Source of the DNA: Yarrowia lipolytica | Lineage: Eukaryota; Ascomycota; Dipodascomycetes; Dipodascales | Length of the DNA: 64,000 bases | NCBI RefSeq assembly: GCF_001761485.1 | Contig: NC_090775.1 | Coordinates: forward strand, 3,355,001-3,419,000 | Direction: 5' to 3' | Shown: piece by piece, positions 1 through 10,374 of the stretch | Layout: each line of letters opens with the position of its first letter | How positions within the stretch are numbered: the first letter of the stretch is position 1 | Notes under the pieces: model-generated | What the model was told of the DNA's origin: nothing | The model's input: only the letters and a program-made list of their open reading frames with translations | Database searches by the model: none | Position numbers and translations under genes: made by a program

Positions 1-1478
1 AGTAAGGACTTCACAATAAAGGGCTGTTGGAAAAAGACAAGGCCACCGCTGAGAGCCAAAGCAAGAACCAAAGCAAAGAACCAAACCCAAGCGTACAGAC
101 ACAAAACCCACACCCACCAATAGATCACTAGACACCCTCGTCTTTTGCCCCTCCATGCACACTCAAAAGTGACACACAAAAAAAAGCCTACTTGTGCTCG
201 TACTTTTGTACTGGAGGAAATGTCTCAACCTACTTGTCGACATGCATAGACGAGAGTCAAACCTATACAGTAGCGCTCCAAGGTTGGCTTCAATGTATCC
301 CTCCCTTCAAAGTGTAGAGTATAGATGCGTTGAAATGAGGTGTATTGAGAGCACAAAAGCGTAAATGGCCGGGGTCGTACGATCGACAGGCATCGCTGAC
401 TACCATGCTCTTGGCTTTTATATCGTGGCTTCAGCTAACAAGACGCTAGCGGTAACCTCCAGTGTTGAAGTCAGCGTGTCCAAGACCTGCTCTCGAGACA
501 AGTGTCTTGTTTTAGACCGAAATGCACACATGCTAACGCATTCTACTTGTAGGGCAGCCCAATACCCGACAAGGAGCCGGCGACTCCTGGCTAGGGTTGG
601 CTGTGTCGGTACAACCTGCGCAATTGCCTGACACACTCCAAAAAACACACGTCAGGGAACATTTTGAGGTTGCATGACATGATACAAAACTCTGAGATAT
701 TCCTCTACCCCTCCCACAACCAAATCTGCACCTCCTATCTGTGCCAAAAATATCTTATGCTCTCAGTGCCGTTGAGCCCCGTTGCCATTGTGGGACAATC
801 CCCTTTTGCCCCCACGCTAACCCACTTAAGCACCCCCCTCCGTCGGAAGTTAACTCCTACAGCTGGTCGGAAGGGCTAGAACACCCCGGATAGTGCGTAT
901 AGAGGCCACGCCGATGATAGTGAGTGTGGACTGGGTTTATATCGGATAAAATGTAGATACCATATATACGGGCTCTCACCTGCAGCATGCCAACCACAAT
1001 AACCTCTATGGTATCGTATAGCTGAGTAGCTGAGGCCTCCTATACCGCGAACCCTTATAATTGACTATAGGGAGTCTCCACAAATGCCCAAAACAAGCTA
1101 CAAGTAGCTCGTCTTGAGTCCTTGTTGGAAGAGTCGGGGGCCAATTCCGTATGCGTTAGTTATTTGTGTTACTCCTCGTCTAAACACCCTTGTCGAAACA
1201 AGAGACAACTAACTGACACTTATCTCCTGATCTACAGCGACAGTACAGTATGTACAGTAGCTACAAATAAATGAGTAGGCTAGCCCATGGAAGAGTATGT
1301 GGATACATTAGATCGCAGTAGCGGTTTTCTACAAGTACAGCTTAGAAACACGTGCTGCTCCAGATCGGTTATTGATTTGTACCCTGTAAAGACCTCTAAA
1401 CTCAACCCGTTGTCTAGCTAACATAGGGGCTAAGTGATATCATTCATCTATCTATTTCTAATACTTCAACGTATCACA
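1..1478. other. Gene-free stretch at the left edge
   Basis: I see no supportable gene here. The open frames are short (under 90 codons), overlap each other on both strands and show no recognisable motif. The right part is the 3' side of the convergent-reading GCG1 gene. One CACGTG lies at 1349-1354. Confidence 0.5.
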
Positions 1479-2222
1479 TCAGGCATACGGTACAATTCCG
1501 CTTTCGGTCTCATATTTCTTGGCTACGCTCACCAGGTCATGCAAATGGTGGTCATGTGCCTCGGGGGCCAGCTCGATCAGAGATTCGTATAGACGGTACA
1601 GATACTCTCGGTTCTCGCCGCTGGGACCCTTGCTGTGTACAATGTGCTTTGCCAGTTGGGTGGGGTCTTGAGGTCCCACAAATGCCTCGTTGTCGGGAGT
1701 CCCGATGAAGCACACGGTTTCAATCTGGGTAGGCACCTGGCCGTCGAAGCAGGAGCACGGGTATGCGTCCTTGTTTGCCCGGAGGCTCTCCTGCGACACG
1801 TGGAACGGCACGTTATGCACACTGTAACCATTCTGCTCCCGTATGTCCAGGTACGTCTTGACTTCCTCCACGTATTCCTTCTTGATTCGGTATGCGACAC
1901 CCCATGTCGTACAGTCGTCGTGGCTGGGGTGGGGATCATCCAGGCTTTCCCAGAAGGACTTTTCAATCAGGGTCACCACTCTACCAGGAGCCTCGGGCAC
2001 ACCTCGATGATCGTTGGAAGACTGCCAGAAACGACGCACATAGCCGGTGACATAGCCCGGAAGACGGACATCCCAGTGGGGTGGGGGCTTAAAGATGAGT
2101 GAACCGTAGCCAAAGATCCAGTACTCTGTGTTCTCCTCTTTTTCCGGTGCGTTCTGTGCTTCCTTCACATCGGGAAAGTCGCCGTTAGGAGCAGCACGCA
2201 AAGGTCCGTTTTCGTTGATCAT
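1479..2222 (-). CDS. GCG1: Glutathione-specific gamma-glutamylcyclotransferase (ChaC/Gcg1 family)
   Basis: A 247-residue cytosolic protein of the ChaC family, which cleaves glutathione into 5-oxoproline and Cys-Gly. The family signature is clear: FGYGSLIFKPPPHWD near residues 38-52 forms the substrate-binding loop, and the catalytic glutamate lies in DIREQNGY further on. The length is close to that of yeast Gcg1. The ATG at 2222 is the first in frame and no intron is needed. The first 30 residues are polar and poorly conserved. A perfect TCACGTGA lies upstream at 2385-2392. In other yeasts this is the Cbf1 site of sulfur genes, so control by sulfur supply is plausible, but that is inference. 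Confidence 0.93.
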   Translation of the reverse strand: MINENGPLRAAPNGDFPDVKEAQNAPEKEENTEYWIFGYGSLIFKPPPHWDVRLPGYVTGYVRRFWQSSNDHRGVPEAPGRVVTLIEKSFWESLDDPHPSHDDCTTWGVAYRIKKEYVEEVKTYLDIREQNGYSVHNVPFHVSQESLRANKDAYPCSCFDGQVPTQIETVCFIGTPDNEAFVGPQDPTQLAKHIVHSKGPSGENREYLYRLYESLIELAPEAHDHHLHDLVSVAKKYETESGIVPYA

Positions 2223-2384
2223 AGTTCTCGGTCTGTATGCTCTATGGATGCAGTTCTAGTGGCGTGCAGCGTGTGTAGCGAGCTTTGGCGTAGTGTGGCG
2301 CTCACACTATTTGTATACAGATCACGACAGAGTTGTTAGGTGGAGGCAAATAGACCTTTGGATTATGCGTGATTAGCTTTTTGT

Positions 2385-2392
2385 TCACGTGA
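2385..2392. promoter_or_regulatory. TCACGTGA (Cbf1-type E-box) upstream of GCG1
   Basis: A palindromic octamer about 165 bases upstream of the GCG1 start. It matches the core of the Cbf1 site known from other yeasts. The role is inferred from the motif only. Confidence 0.45.
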
Positions 2393-2472
2393 CTTGAAAG
2401 GGTCGGTGCAAAGACGACAAAGTACACCCCCTGTACAATCAACACGCACTATAACATCTATTGTTTATGTAT

Positions 2473-3221
2473 TTAGGCAACAGGGAAAGTACGCGCTAGT
2501 TCGTATCCGTCGGCAATGTTCTGGACTCGAGCATCTAGCTTGAAACCCTGAGCAGCGAGCTCCCGCATAGTCTCGGGGAAGGTCTTGAGAGGCACGGAGA
2601 AGGTCTCAATGAACTCGTTGTCCTCGAGCTGGGGCTGTGGGTTCTTGTTCTTCTCGTCGTTGAGATCCACGGAAACGTGCACAAGCTTCATGTTGGTGTT
2701 GCAGAAGCCTGGATCGTTGAACATGACGGGGGTGACGCTGAAGGCCTTTCCCACATATCCAGTTTCCTCCAGGAGCTCTCGCTCGGCGCAGGTCTCGACG
2801 GTTTCGTTGGGGTCAAGCAGGCCGGCGGGGATCTCAATACAGATACCATCCACGGGAGGGCGGAACTGTTTTTGAAGAAGCACCTCGGGTCCAGTCTCCT
2901 TCTTGAGAATGGCAAGGATGCCTACTCCGTCAATATCCTGGCCGGGCACTCGGGTTCGTCGAGCGGCACATTCCCAGTCACGTTCTTGGTTAGTTGAATG
3001 GAGCAGATAGGTGTCGTTGGTACAACAGATCGTTGCGCGTGTGTTATCGTCGTCGTCTTGTGATCTTGCATTCTCGCAATGCTACCCGCATCTCACTCAC
3101 GCTTTCCTTCGGGATCCTCGTAGAAGATCTTCTGAGTCTTAACCCATTTGCACTTCGAAGAGTCGAGATCTTCAAACTTGAGGACTTTGGCACGGGCGAG
3201 ATTCATGATTGTTCGACGCAT
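2473..3221 (-). CDS. YSA1: Nudix hydrolase, ADP-ribose pyrophosphatase (Ysa1-like), two exons
   Basis: Exon 1 is 3101-3221 and exon 2 is 2473-2984, joined across an intron at 2985-3100 (GTGAGT donor; CTAAC then CAAG acceptor). The spliced protein is 210 residues. The join restores KQRDWECAARRTR, a conserved stretch before the Nudix fold in Ysa1/NUDT5 proteins. The Nudix box G-x5-E-x7-REL-x-EE-x-GY lies at about residues 95-117 and binds the catalytic Mg. Family members hydrolyse ADP-ribose and related nucleotide sugars to AMP and sugar phosphate. A second ATG at 3206 is possible. The gene is divergent from SUS1. Confidence 0.9.
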
Positions 3222-3701
3222 GGGTGTTGGGACGCGAGCTGGTTATAGGTGTAGGTTCGTTGATGACGTAATGATGGAAAGCGAGTGAAGGTTGGGGCGA
3301 GGAGAGGCTACGGGTTGTCTCGTTGATTGATTGATGGTGTTGCTGTTTTTTCATCGACAAAAAATACGTCTTCTTTGGGATTTTAATGACAACAGCAACA
3401 TCGCTGGAAAAATGATATATTTCATAACTAATAGTGCATCCTACTCTTGATCCAACAGTTGGCATTGTAGTTTAGAAGTAGGTACTTCTTTATTTCACTT
3501 TACAAAGGTCGAGAACGATCAAATACTACCCATTGTATCCCGTTGAGTCGGCGGGAATGTTTTTATATCTTTTCGCAACGATCTCAGCAAGCATGTACTC
3601 CATCTTTGTCTCACGACTCGTACAATTCTCTGTTCTGGCTCACATATGCACGCATATTTATACTCTCTTCGGCCGACTTAACCAATACACTGCACACCAA
3701 C
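3222..3701. other. Divergent promoter region, YSA1 / SUS1
   Basis: These 480 bases separate the starts of two divergent genes and must hold both promoters. I see no coding potential or strong known site. Confidence 0.5.
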
Positions 3702-4055
3702 ATGACCGACCAGGTACGTTCGGATGTCCAGGAAAAACTGGTTCAGAGCGGAGAGTACGAAAAGTGAGTACCCAAATCATGGACACAGACCCAGACGCAT
3801 GGAAAATAATCGACATTAAACACAAACACCAACTAAACCAGACTCTCTCAACACATCCAGGCCCGACTTCGAAACAGCGGCTGGTACGACAAGGTCAGTG
3901 CTTTGGCCCAGGAGGAGGCTAGCAAACAGGATAAGGTGGAACTGAGTTCTCTGTTGGAAAAAGTACAGCCTCAGGCATGCGATCTGGTTGACGACGACAT
4001 CAAGGTCGAGACTCTCAAGATGATTGCCTCTTTTCTCGAGGGAGCTTTAAAGTAG
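3702..4055 (+). CDS. SUS1: SAGA deubiquitination module / TREX-2 subunit Sus1 (ENY2 family), two exons
   Basis: Exon 1 is 3702-3763 and exon 2 is 3842-4055, with a 78-base intron (GTGAGT donor, CTAAACCAG acceptor). The 91-residue product starts [20 protein letters not shown] and, across the junction, reads [18 protein letters not shown]. This aligns without gaps to the matching helix of ENY2 and Sus1. Sus1 is a small helical protein shared by the SAGA histone H2B deubiquitinating module and by TREX-2 at the nuclear pore, linking transcription to mRNA export. The intron falls after SGEYE in phase 2, the same place as the first intron of S. cerevisiae SUS1 as I recall it. Unspliced RNA would stop at once in the intron (TGA). 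Confidence 0.93.
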
Positions 4056-4473
4056 TGGAGGACTGCTGTATTTATGTGCACTAATGTATTTATTTGAAGA
4101 ATGAGGAGCGGAAGTCGAGAGAGACTTCTAGGAACGGTTTTAAGTGGTTACGGTACTTGTATTTGGTACTGTTGCAGTGAGCCAGGTATAACCTTAGCGT
4201 AGTGGGCGGGCTACTGGTTGTTAGTATGAATAATTCAACCAGATCATCGTACGAATTCTTGTCTCATTCGTAAGATATACGTGGGAAACAGAGCACTCGT
4301 GCCATATATATGTCACGTGACGTTCAACTTCGATCGATCACGTGCCACGCGTACCACCCACTATCGTAATGGCACTCCGTTACACCATTGTATTCCTCCT
4401 GTTATCAGGCTTGCATCATCATCACACCCAAATCTAAACTCTCACACCACAACCACATCAAGCAAAAAACACC
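4056..4473. other. Intergenic, SUS1 3' end and DCN1 promoter
   Basis: No gene seen. The right half holds two E-boxes (separate entry) and a run of CA-rich leader sequence just before the DCN1 ATG, typical of yeast 5' untranslated regions. Confidence 0.5.
4313..4344. promoter_or_regulatory. Paired CACGTG sites in the DCN1 promoter
   Basis: TCACGTGA at 4313-4320 and CACGTG at 4339-4344 lie 26 bases apart, 130-160 bases before the DCN1 start. The pair suggests binding of a bHLH factor such as Cbf1, inferred from the motif. Confidence 0.45.
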
Positions 4474-5196
4474 ATGGTACGATCAGACTGGAGGGCGCAG
4501 GAAATCAGAAGAGTCATGACGTTCACGGGGAGCAAGGAGAAGACAGCCCGTGATGCCCTGGAAAAGTTTGACTGGAACGTCGAGGTGGCTATCGATCATA
4601 TTCTCAACACCCCCCAGGTAGACCTTTCAGGAGCTAGCAAGGTGTTTGACAAGTACCGAAATGCCGATTCGGACGAGATCGATCTGGATGGAACCATTCA
4701 ATACATCACTGATTTGGGTCTGTCGCTGGAGGAGCCCACTGTTCTGGCGGTTGCTATGACTGCTGGATCTCCATCGGTAGGCACCTTCACACGAAAACCC
4801 TTTGTTGAGGGCTGGGCTGCCATTGGCGGCGACACGCTGCCGGCCCAGCAGAAGTTGTGCAGGTCGTTTGCCGAGTCCATGACCTCGCTGAATGCCGATT
4901 TCCAGAAAATCTACAAGTTCACATACGGTTTCCTGCTGCAGGAGGGCCAGCGGGTGTTGCCTCAGGAAACGGCTGTGGACTACTGGCGGCTGCTACTGAC
5001 GGGGAAATACGAGCATCTGGACAAATGGCTGTCTTTTGTGACCGAAAAATACAAGCGCAACATCTCCAGGGATGCCTGGAACATGTTATACGAGTTTATG
5101 CTGTTCCAGGCCAAGGATCCCTCTCTAGAGAGCTACGATGAGGACGGTGCCTGGCCCAGTGTCATTGATGAGTACGTTGAGTTTCTCAAGGAGTGA
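4474..5196 (+). CDS. DCN1: Defective-in-cullin-neddylation protein 1 (scaffold E3 for Rub1/Nedd8)
   Basis: A 240-residue protein. Residues 1-45 form a UBA-like three-helix domain (starting MVRSDWRAQEIRRVM). Residues about 55-240 are the potentiating-neddylation (PONY/DCUN1) domain, ending in the conserved helices around ISRDAWNMLYEFM and AWPSVIDEYVEFLKE that hold the cullin-binding acidic patch. Dcn1 docks the Nedd8/Rub1 E2 on cullins and speeds their neddylation, so it acts upstream of SCF ubiquitin ligases. The length fits the family. No intron is needed. Start chosen at the only sensible ATG, just after a CA-rich leader. Confidence 0.94.
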   Translation: MVRSDWRAQEIRRVMTFTGSKEKTARDALEKFDWNVEVAIDHILNTPQVDLSGASKVFDKYRNADSDEIDLDGTIQYITDLGLSLEEPTVLAVAMTAGSPSVGTFTRKPFVEGWAAIGGDTLPAQQKLCRSFAESMTSLNADFQKIYKFTYGFLLQEGQRVLPQETAVDYWRLLLTGKYEHLDKWLSFVTEKYKRNISRDAWNMLYEFMLFQAKDPSLESYDEDGAWPSVIDEYVEFLKE

Positions 5197-5425
5197 TGTA
5201 TAGTTGGAGACGGTATATGATAGTAATAAAAATTCAAAAATACCACCTTTATTTTTTCCCAGTTCGTTTCCTGTGTCGTTCTTACCACCTCCCTCTATAC
5301 CCTGTACCTGCTTATTAAGTGACTAAATTATAGTTCGTGATGATACACGTTGACGTGTATGAACAGTGAGATATCGCCAACCACAACTCTCTCTCCAACC
5401 ACAACATCTCACCACAAAAATCAAA

Positions 5426-5736
5426 ATGGAGGCTCTGCGATCTACTCTGGAGGCCACAATTGTAAGTTACCGAACATCCCTGCACTGGCGCACTGCTACT
5501 ACGACTTTCCCCCACTAACACAGGACTTTGAGGGCCAGAAACTGTCCAACTTGGCCAAGACCCGATTGCTGGTTCTGGGCGCCATTCTGTCAACTATTAC
5601 TGGCTTTGCGCTGGGTGACGTGATGATCATCTGGTTCATGTTTGCCTTTGTGGCCGGCATCACCATGCTGCTGGTGGTCCCTCCCTGGCCCTTCTTCACC
5701 CAACACCCCGTCCAGTGGCAGACCCCTGCCTACTAG
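5426..5736 (+). CDS. SPC1: Signal peptidase complex subunit 1 (SPC12 family), two exons
   Basis: Exon 1 is 5426-5461 and exon 2 is 5524-5736, with a 62-base intron (GTAAGT donor, CTAACACAG acceptor). The product has 82 residues: MEALRSTLEATI, then DFEGQKLSNLAKTRLL, the hallmark of Spc1/SPCS1. Two membrane segments follow, with a tight turn between them, and a short tail PWPFFTQHPVQWQTPAY. Spc1 is a non-catalytic subunit of the ER signal peptidase that helps exclude transmembrane segments from cleavage. Size and topology match the family. Confidence 0.93.
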
Positions 5737-6948
5737 TTTGATACGTGCGGCAGCGCTTTATTTATTGAATGGGAGTAATAGAGGTGGAGTGAATGTTGAA
5801 AAGAGGAATGGTGTTGATCGTTGAATGTGAGCCATGTAGGACATTGGGTTAACGAGAAAGTACTTGTACATCGTGCTGGAGAATGAATATGTTGGCTAGA
5901 GTGTTAGTAGAATCTCCTTGGAGAGCTCCATTGTCTTTTTCTCTAGATCAATGTGATCACCACGACGCCATGAATGTCTTCATAATGTCGCTCTGGTCAT
6001 ACTGTATGTACTATTCGTAGCTAGGAGATGTAGTGGCTACTCTGTAGGGTAAATAGTAGTAAGTAAGACAACATGAATAGATCTGTCACAGCAGCTGTCA
6101 TCTATTCATGCTGGCATTTTCAATATTCGACTTCTCTGCTTCTTTCTTTCTCAGCTGTACAAGCTATCTTGTAGCGTTTTCTCATAACCATCAGCTCAAC
6201 AAAATCAATGATCTTATACCTAACTCTTACTTGAACAAAGCCACAACCCAGATCTACCACTCGTGACCGCTTGAACTGGTGATCTGACTAACAACTATAT
6301 CCCCAACCACATATATCCTGTCTCTCTCTCTCTCTCTCGCTTTAATTATCATATAAATTCTTCATTCCCCTTCCCATAAACACTTCTAACACAAGTATTG
6401 ACTAGTCTACCCCAACTAACCTCAAATTACGTCATAGTCAGCAAGGGCAATGTGACTCAGGACTACATTGTGGGGTCGGTTGATCACGTGACTAATGAGA
6501 AGTGTGGCGATAAAGGAGTCGAATGCTACCGAAACGAGACCATCCAATCACGTGACCCAATATCATCTCTAGTCCCCGGAATTTCGCCCACCTCGGCCAT
6601 TGGTCGGGATTCATTATCGTGACTTAGATGGTCTGGGTTAGGGTTATGTGATCCAACTTCCCAACGGCCAGTGTGAAATGAATGTGCCGTATATGACTTG
6701 TAAGTCGGTCAATAGTGGCGAAAGACTGCTGATTTTTTCAGTTATTGCAGTTAAAACGCTGATGAACAGTATGTACAAATTTCATACCTCCACACTAACG
6801 CCACCACCTACAAACTGCCACCAAAGTTCTAGAAGAATCCATGATTGATAACAAGGTTTCTGTATGCAGTGTTGGAAAGGTGGTTATCACTGAAGTCGCC
6901 ACCTTTGCATCCCATCCTCTGTACATTGACAGGAAAACCGCTTTGACC
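5737..6948. other. Intergenic, SPC1 3' end and PIM1 promoter
   Basis: 1.2 kb without a supported gene. It contains a short CT microsatellite (about 6319-6339), two CACGTG sites (6485-6490 and 6549-6554) and a TTAGGGTT motif (6638-6645). All of these are in the half next to PIM1. Confidence 0.5.
6638..6645 (-). promoter_or_regulatory. AACCCTAA (telomere-repeat-like, Tbf1-type) site before PIM1
   Basis: GGGTTAGGGTT at 6635-6645 reads AACCCTAA on the minus strand, the core bound by Tbf1-type Myb proteins in other yeasts. Three other perfect copies occur in intergenic DNA of this window (38503, 50707, 55335). Confidence 0.4.
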
Positions 6949-9900
6949 ATGATTAGATCAACGCGAGCGGCCTCTCGGCTTCGGCTAGGAGCTCGTTACT
7001 ATGCGTCACACGCCCCCTATGGCGTGCTTTCCGAACATTTGAAGCGCACCCCTCGAACCAACTCTCAACACTACTATCCTCCTCCTCAAGGAGCCCACGA
7101 CCTTCCCAAGGTGTCCAGCATGGGAGATTCCATCGCGAGCATTGTTCGAGGACGAGAGTTGTGGGTCCAGGAAAAGGACAAGTCCGACAAGCCAGAGAAA
7201 TCTGACAAGCCCGACAAGACTGATAAGACCGACAAGGACAAGCCTGAGAAACAGGACAAAGACAAGACCGACAAGCCCGAGAAGACCAAGGTGAGCCACA
7301 CCCCGTCATCCACTGCATCCACCGGAGCCGGAGAAGCTGCTGCTCCTCCTTCTGCGCCTCCCTCGGGCTCGGGATCATCGTCTTCTTCTGGAGGAGGGTC
7401 TCCACCTGCCAAGAAGAAGAAGAGCCCTGCCCAGACCTATCCCGAGATTTTGGCGGTGCCCATCAGCGACCGGCCTCTGCTTCCTGGATTTCATCGAGCC
7501 CTGGTCATCCGAGACCCGAACGTGATGAAGGCTATTGACGAGATGATCACCCGAGGCGAGCCATACCTGGCATGCTTCTTCCTCAAAGAGTTTTCCAACG
7601 CAGACGTGATCCAGGACGCCTCCGAGGTACACGACATTGGAGTTATTGCTGAGATCCAGATCCAGTCGCAGGACCACAAGCGATCCACCGTCGACGCCTC
7701 CAACGAGCCTGTCTATGTGCTCATACTCTACCCCCACAAGCGAGTACGACTCAACTCGCTTAAAAACCCTCCTTCCAGCGGCGGAGCTGTGTCCTATGCC
7801 TCTGTGTCCGAAGACGTGGCTGAGGACGGAGAGCTGCTGCTGACTAGCAAGGATCTGGAGGGGTACTCGGAGGAGTTTCTGGAGGCCCGAGAGGAAGCCA
7901 AGAAAGCTAAGAGTGGCAAGACTGAGGATTCCAAGCACGATTCCAAGGTTACTTCCAAGGACGGCAAGGAGACCACCGAAAAGTACGACTCTTCAACTCT
8001 TCAGGAGTCCCCTTACTCTTTTCTGTCCACCTACGATGTGTCTACAGCTGCCATTTCTCTAATTGAGGACAAGCCCCACGACAAGAACAACAGGGTCATC
8101 ACTACATTGACAAATGAGATTCTCAACGTGTTCAAGATGCTGCGGGCTGAAGACGCCACTCTTCGAGAACAGCTGTCGAGTGTCGTGGGCGATATTCTGC
8201 GAACCGAGCCTGCAGTTCTTCAGGAGCCCGGTCGGCTGGCTGACTTTGCCGCGGCTCTGTGTGCTGGCGAAGGAAAGGAGATCCAGGCTGTTCTGACCGC
8301 TCTGGATCTCGAGACTCGTCTCAACCGGGCTCTGATTTTGCTCAAGCGAGAGCATACCAATGCCAAGCTGCAGCAGAAGATTGCACGGGATGTGGAGAAC
8401 AAGCTCAACAGCAAGCACAAAAAGTTCCTGCTGACCGAGCAGATGAAGGCCATTAAGAAGGAACTCGGGGTTGACGACGGCAAGGAGAAGCTGGTGGAGA
8501 AGTTCAACGAGCGGGCCGAGAAGCTGGACATGCCCGAAAACATCCAGAAGGTGTTTGAGGAGGAAATGACCCGGCTGCAATCCATGGAGCCCTCGTCCAG
8601 TGAGTACTCGGTGACCCGAAACTACCTGGACTGGATCACCCAGATCCCCTGGAACAAGACGACCGAGGACCGGTTCAACCTGCCCCAGGCCAAGGATGTG
8701 CTGGATTCCGAGCATTATGGCATGAAGGAAGTCAAGGATCGCATTTTGGAGTTTATTGCCGTGTCGCGCATGAAGGGCGGTCTTACTGGTAAGATTCTGC
8801 TGCTGCAGGGTCCTCCCGGTGTTGGAAAGACCTCCATTGGAAAGTCCATCGCCAAGGCACTCAATCGGCAGTTCTACCGATTCTCTGTCGGAGGAACTAA
8901 CGATGCCTCTGAAGTCAAGGGTCATCGACGAACATACGTCGGAGCTATCCCTGGTCGACTTGTTCAGGCTCTCAAGCAGACACAGACAGAAAATCCTCTG
9001 ATTCTGATTGATGAGATTGACAAGCTATCGTCTTCGCGAACTCAGGGAGACCCCGGAGCTGCTCTTCTGGAGGCTCTGGACCCCGAGCAGAACAACGCAT
9101 TTCTGGACCACTACCTGGACGTTCCCATTGATCTGTCCAAGGTGCTGTTCGTGTGCACCTCTAACGATCTGTCTACAATCCCCTGGCCGCTGCTGGACCG
9201 AATGGAGGTAATTGAGATGAGTGGATATGTGCCCGACGAGAAGCTCAACATTGCCAACCAGTACCTTGTCCCCCAGTCCAAGAAGGAGACTGGTCTGGAG
9301 AATGTTAACGTTCAGGTGACCGACGATGCCATCAATGCCCTTAACCGACAGTATTGTCGAGAGTCTGGAGTTCGAAACCTCAAGAAGCACATCGAGAAAA
9401 TTTTCCGAAAGGTGGTTGTCAAGATCGTGGGCGAGTATGGCCAGGACGAGGTTGCTGCTGAAAAGATTATTGACGTGGAGCCTGTGGAGAAGGATAAGGA
9501 GTCTGCTGAGAAGAAGACCACGAAGTCCAAGTCCAAGGAGGTCAACGAGGAACCTGCTGCCAAGGAGGAGAAAGACAAGGCAACTGAATCTGCTGAGTCA
9601 TCTGAGACCAAGGTGGGCACGAAGGCTCCTCCTGTCACGGTCCCCGAGGACTACAGCCTGACTATCGATGAGAAGGATTTGTATGACTATGTCAACTCTC
9701 CCCCTTACTCGTCCGACCGAATGTTTGAGGATCCTCCCCCTGGAGTCGTCATGGGTCTTGCCTACTCTCCTCTTGGAGGCTCTGCTTTGTACATTGAGTG
9801 TATTCTGGATGGAGGTCTTTCTGCCGACTCATCTGCTCGACTCTCGTCGACTGGTAACCTGGGTAACGTCATGAAGGAGTCTACCAACATTGCTTACTCG

Positions 9901-10374
9901 TTTGCGAAGTCGTTTATGATCCGAAACTTCCCTGCCAACCGGTTCTTTGAGCGAGCTGGCATCCATCTGCATTGTCCAGCTGGCGCCATTTCCAAGGATG
10001 GGCCATCGGCCGGATGTGCCGTTGTGACTGGTCTGCTGTCTCTGGCTCTCAACCACCCCATTGACTCTTCCATTTCCATGACCGGTGAGATTTCGCTGAC
10101 CGGTAAGGTGATGAAGATTGGAGGTCTCCGAGAGAAGGCTGTTGGAGCTCACTCTGCTGGAGCCAAGACCATCATCATTCCCAAGGACAATTCTGGAGAC
10201 TGGGACGAGCTTCCTGACACCGTCAAGGAAGGTCTTACTCCCGTGTTTGCCGGCACCTACCAGGATGTGTATGACGTTGTTTTCCAGGGTCTGGATACCA
10301 AGGTGGCCGCTGAGGTGTGGAAGAAGCAATTTGATCTGATTGACCGAAAGCTCGACAAGCGAGGAAGCAAGTGA
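6949..10374 (+). CDS. PIM1: Mitochondrial Lon protease
   Basis: A 1141-residue ATP-dependent serine protease of the mitochondrial matrix that degrades oxidised and misfolded proteins. An Arg/Ser-rich presequence (MIRSTRAASRLRLGARYYAS) supports the ATG at 6949 over an in-frame ATG at 6841. The N-terminal substrate domain starts near residue 165. The AAA module carries GPPGVGKT (about residue 621) and Walker B LILIDEID (about 684). The proteolytic Ser1020 in KDGPSAG and Lys1063 in GGLREK are 43 residues apart, exactly as in E. coli Lon. Three Lys/Glu/Asp/Ser-rich insertions occur: about residues 77-114 (DKxDKPEK-like), 314-347 and 844-897. The last lies between the AAA and protease domains and is longer than in bacteria. 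No intron is needed. Confidence 0.97.
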   Translation: MIRSTRAASRLRLGARYYASHAPYGVLSEHLKRTPRTNSQHYYPPPQGAHDLPKVSSMGDSIASIVRGRELWVQEKDKSDKPEKSDKPDKTDKTDKDKPEKQDKDKTDKPEKTKVSHTPSSTASTGAGEAAAPPSAPPSGSGSSSSSGGGSPPAKKKKSPAQTYPEILAVPISDRPLLPGFHRALVIRDPNVMKAIDEMITRGEPYLACFFLKEFSNADVIQDASEVHDIGVIAEIQIQSQDHKRSTVDASNEPVYVLILYPHKRVRLNSLKNPPSSGGAVSYASVSEDVAEDGELLLTSKDLEGYSEEFLEAREEAKKAKSGKTEDSKHDSKVTSKDGKETTEKYDSSTLQESPYSFLSTYDVSTAAISLIEDKPHDKNNRVITTLTNEILNVFKMLRAEDATLREQLSSVVGDILRTEPAVLQEPGRLADFAAALCAGEGKEIQAVLTALDLETRLNRALILLKREHTNAKLQQKIARDVENKLNSKHKKFLLTEQMKAIKKELGVDDGKEKLVEKFNERAEKLDMPENIQKVFEEEMTRLQSMEPSSSEYSVTRNYLDWITQIPWNKTTEDRFNLPQAKDVLDSEHYGMKEVKDRILEFIAVSRMKGGLTGKILLLQGPPGVGKTSIGKSIAKALNRQFYRFSVGGTNDASEVKGHRRTYVGAIPGRLVQALKQTQTENPLILIDEIDKLSSSRTQGDPGAALLEALDPEQNNAFLDHYLDVPIDLSKVLFVCTSNDLSTIPWPLLDRMEVIEMSGYVPDEKLNIANQYLVPQSKKETGLENVNVQVTDDAINALNRQYCRESGVRNLKKHIEKIFRKVVVKIVGEYGQDEVAAEKIIDVEPVEKDKESAEKKTTKSKSKEVNEEPAAKEEKDKATESAESSETKVGTKAPPVTVPEDYSLTIDEKDLYDYVNSPPYSSDRMFEDPPPGVVMGLAYSPLGGSALYIECILDGGLSADSSARLSSTGNLGNVMKESTNIAYSFAKSFMIRNFPANRFFERAGIHLHCPAGAISKDGPSAGCAVVTGLLSLALNHPIDSSISMTGEISLTGKVMKIGGLREKAVGAHSAGAKTIIIPKDNSGDWDELPDTVKEGLTPVFAGTYQDVYDVVFQGLDTKVAAEVWKKQFDLIDRKLDKRGSK

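Noticed and set aside
365-879. Short open frames near the left edge
   Set aside because: Overlapping on both strands, with no domain, signal or splice support.
6841-6948. Upstream in-frame ATG for PIM1
   Set aside because: The added 36 residues do not look like a presequence and lie before the clear mitochondrial signal that starts at 6949.
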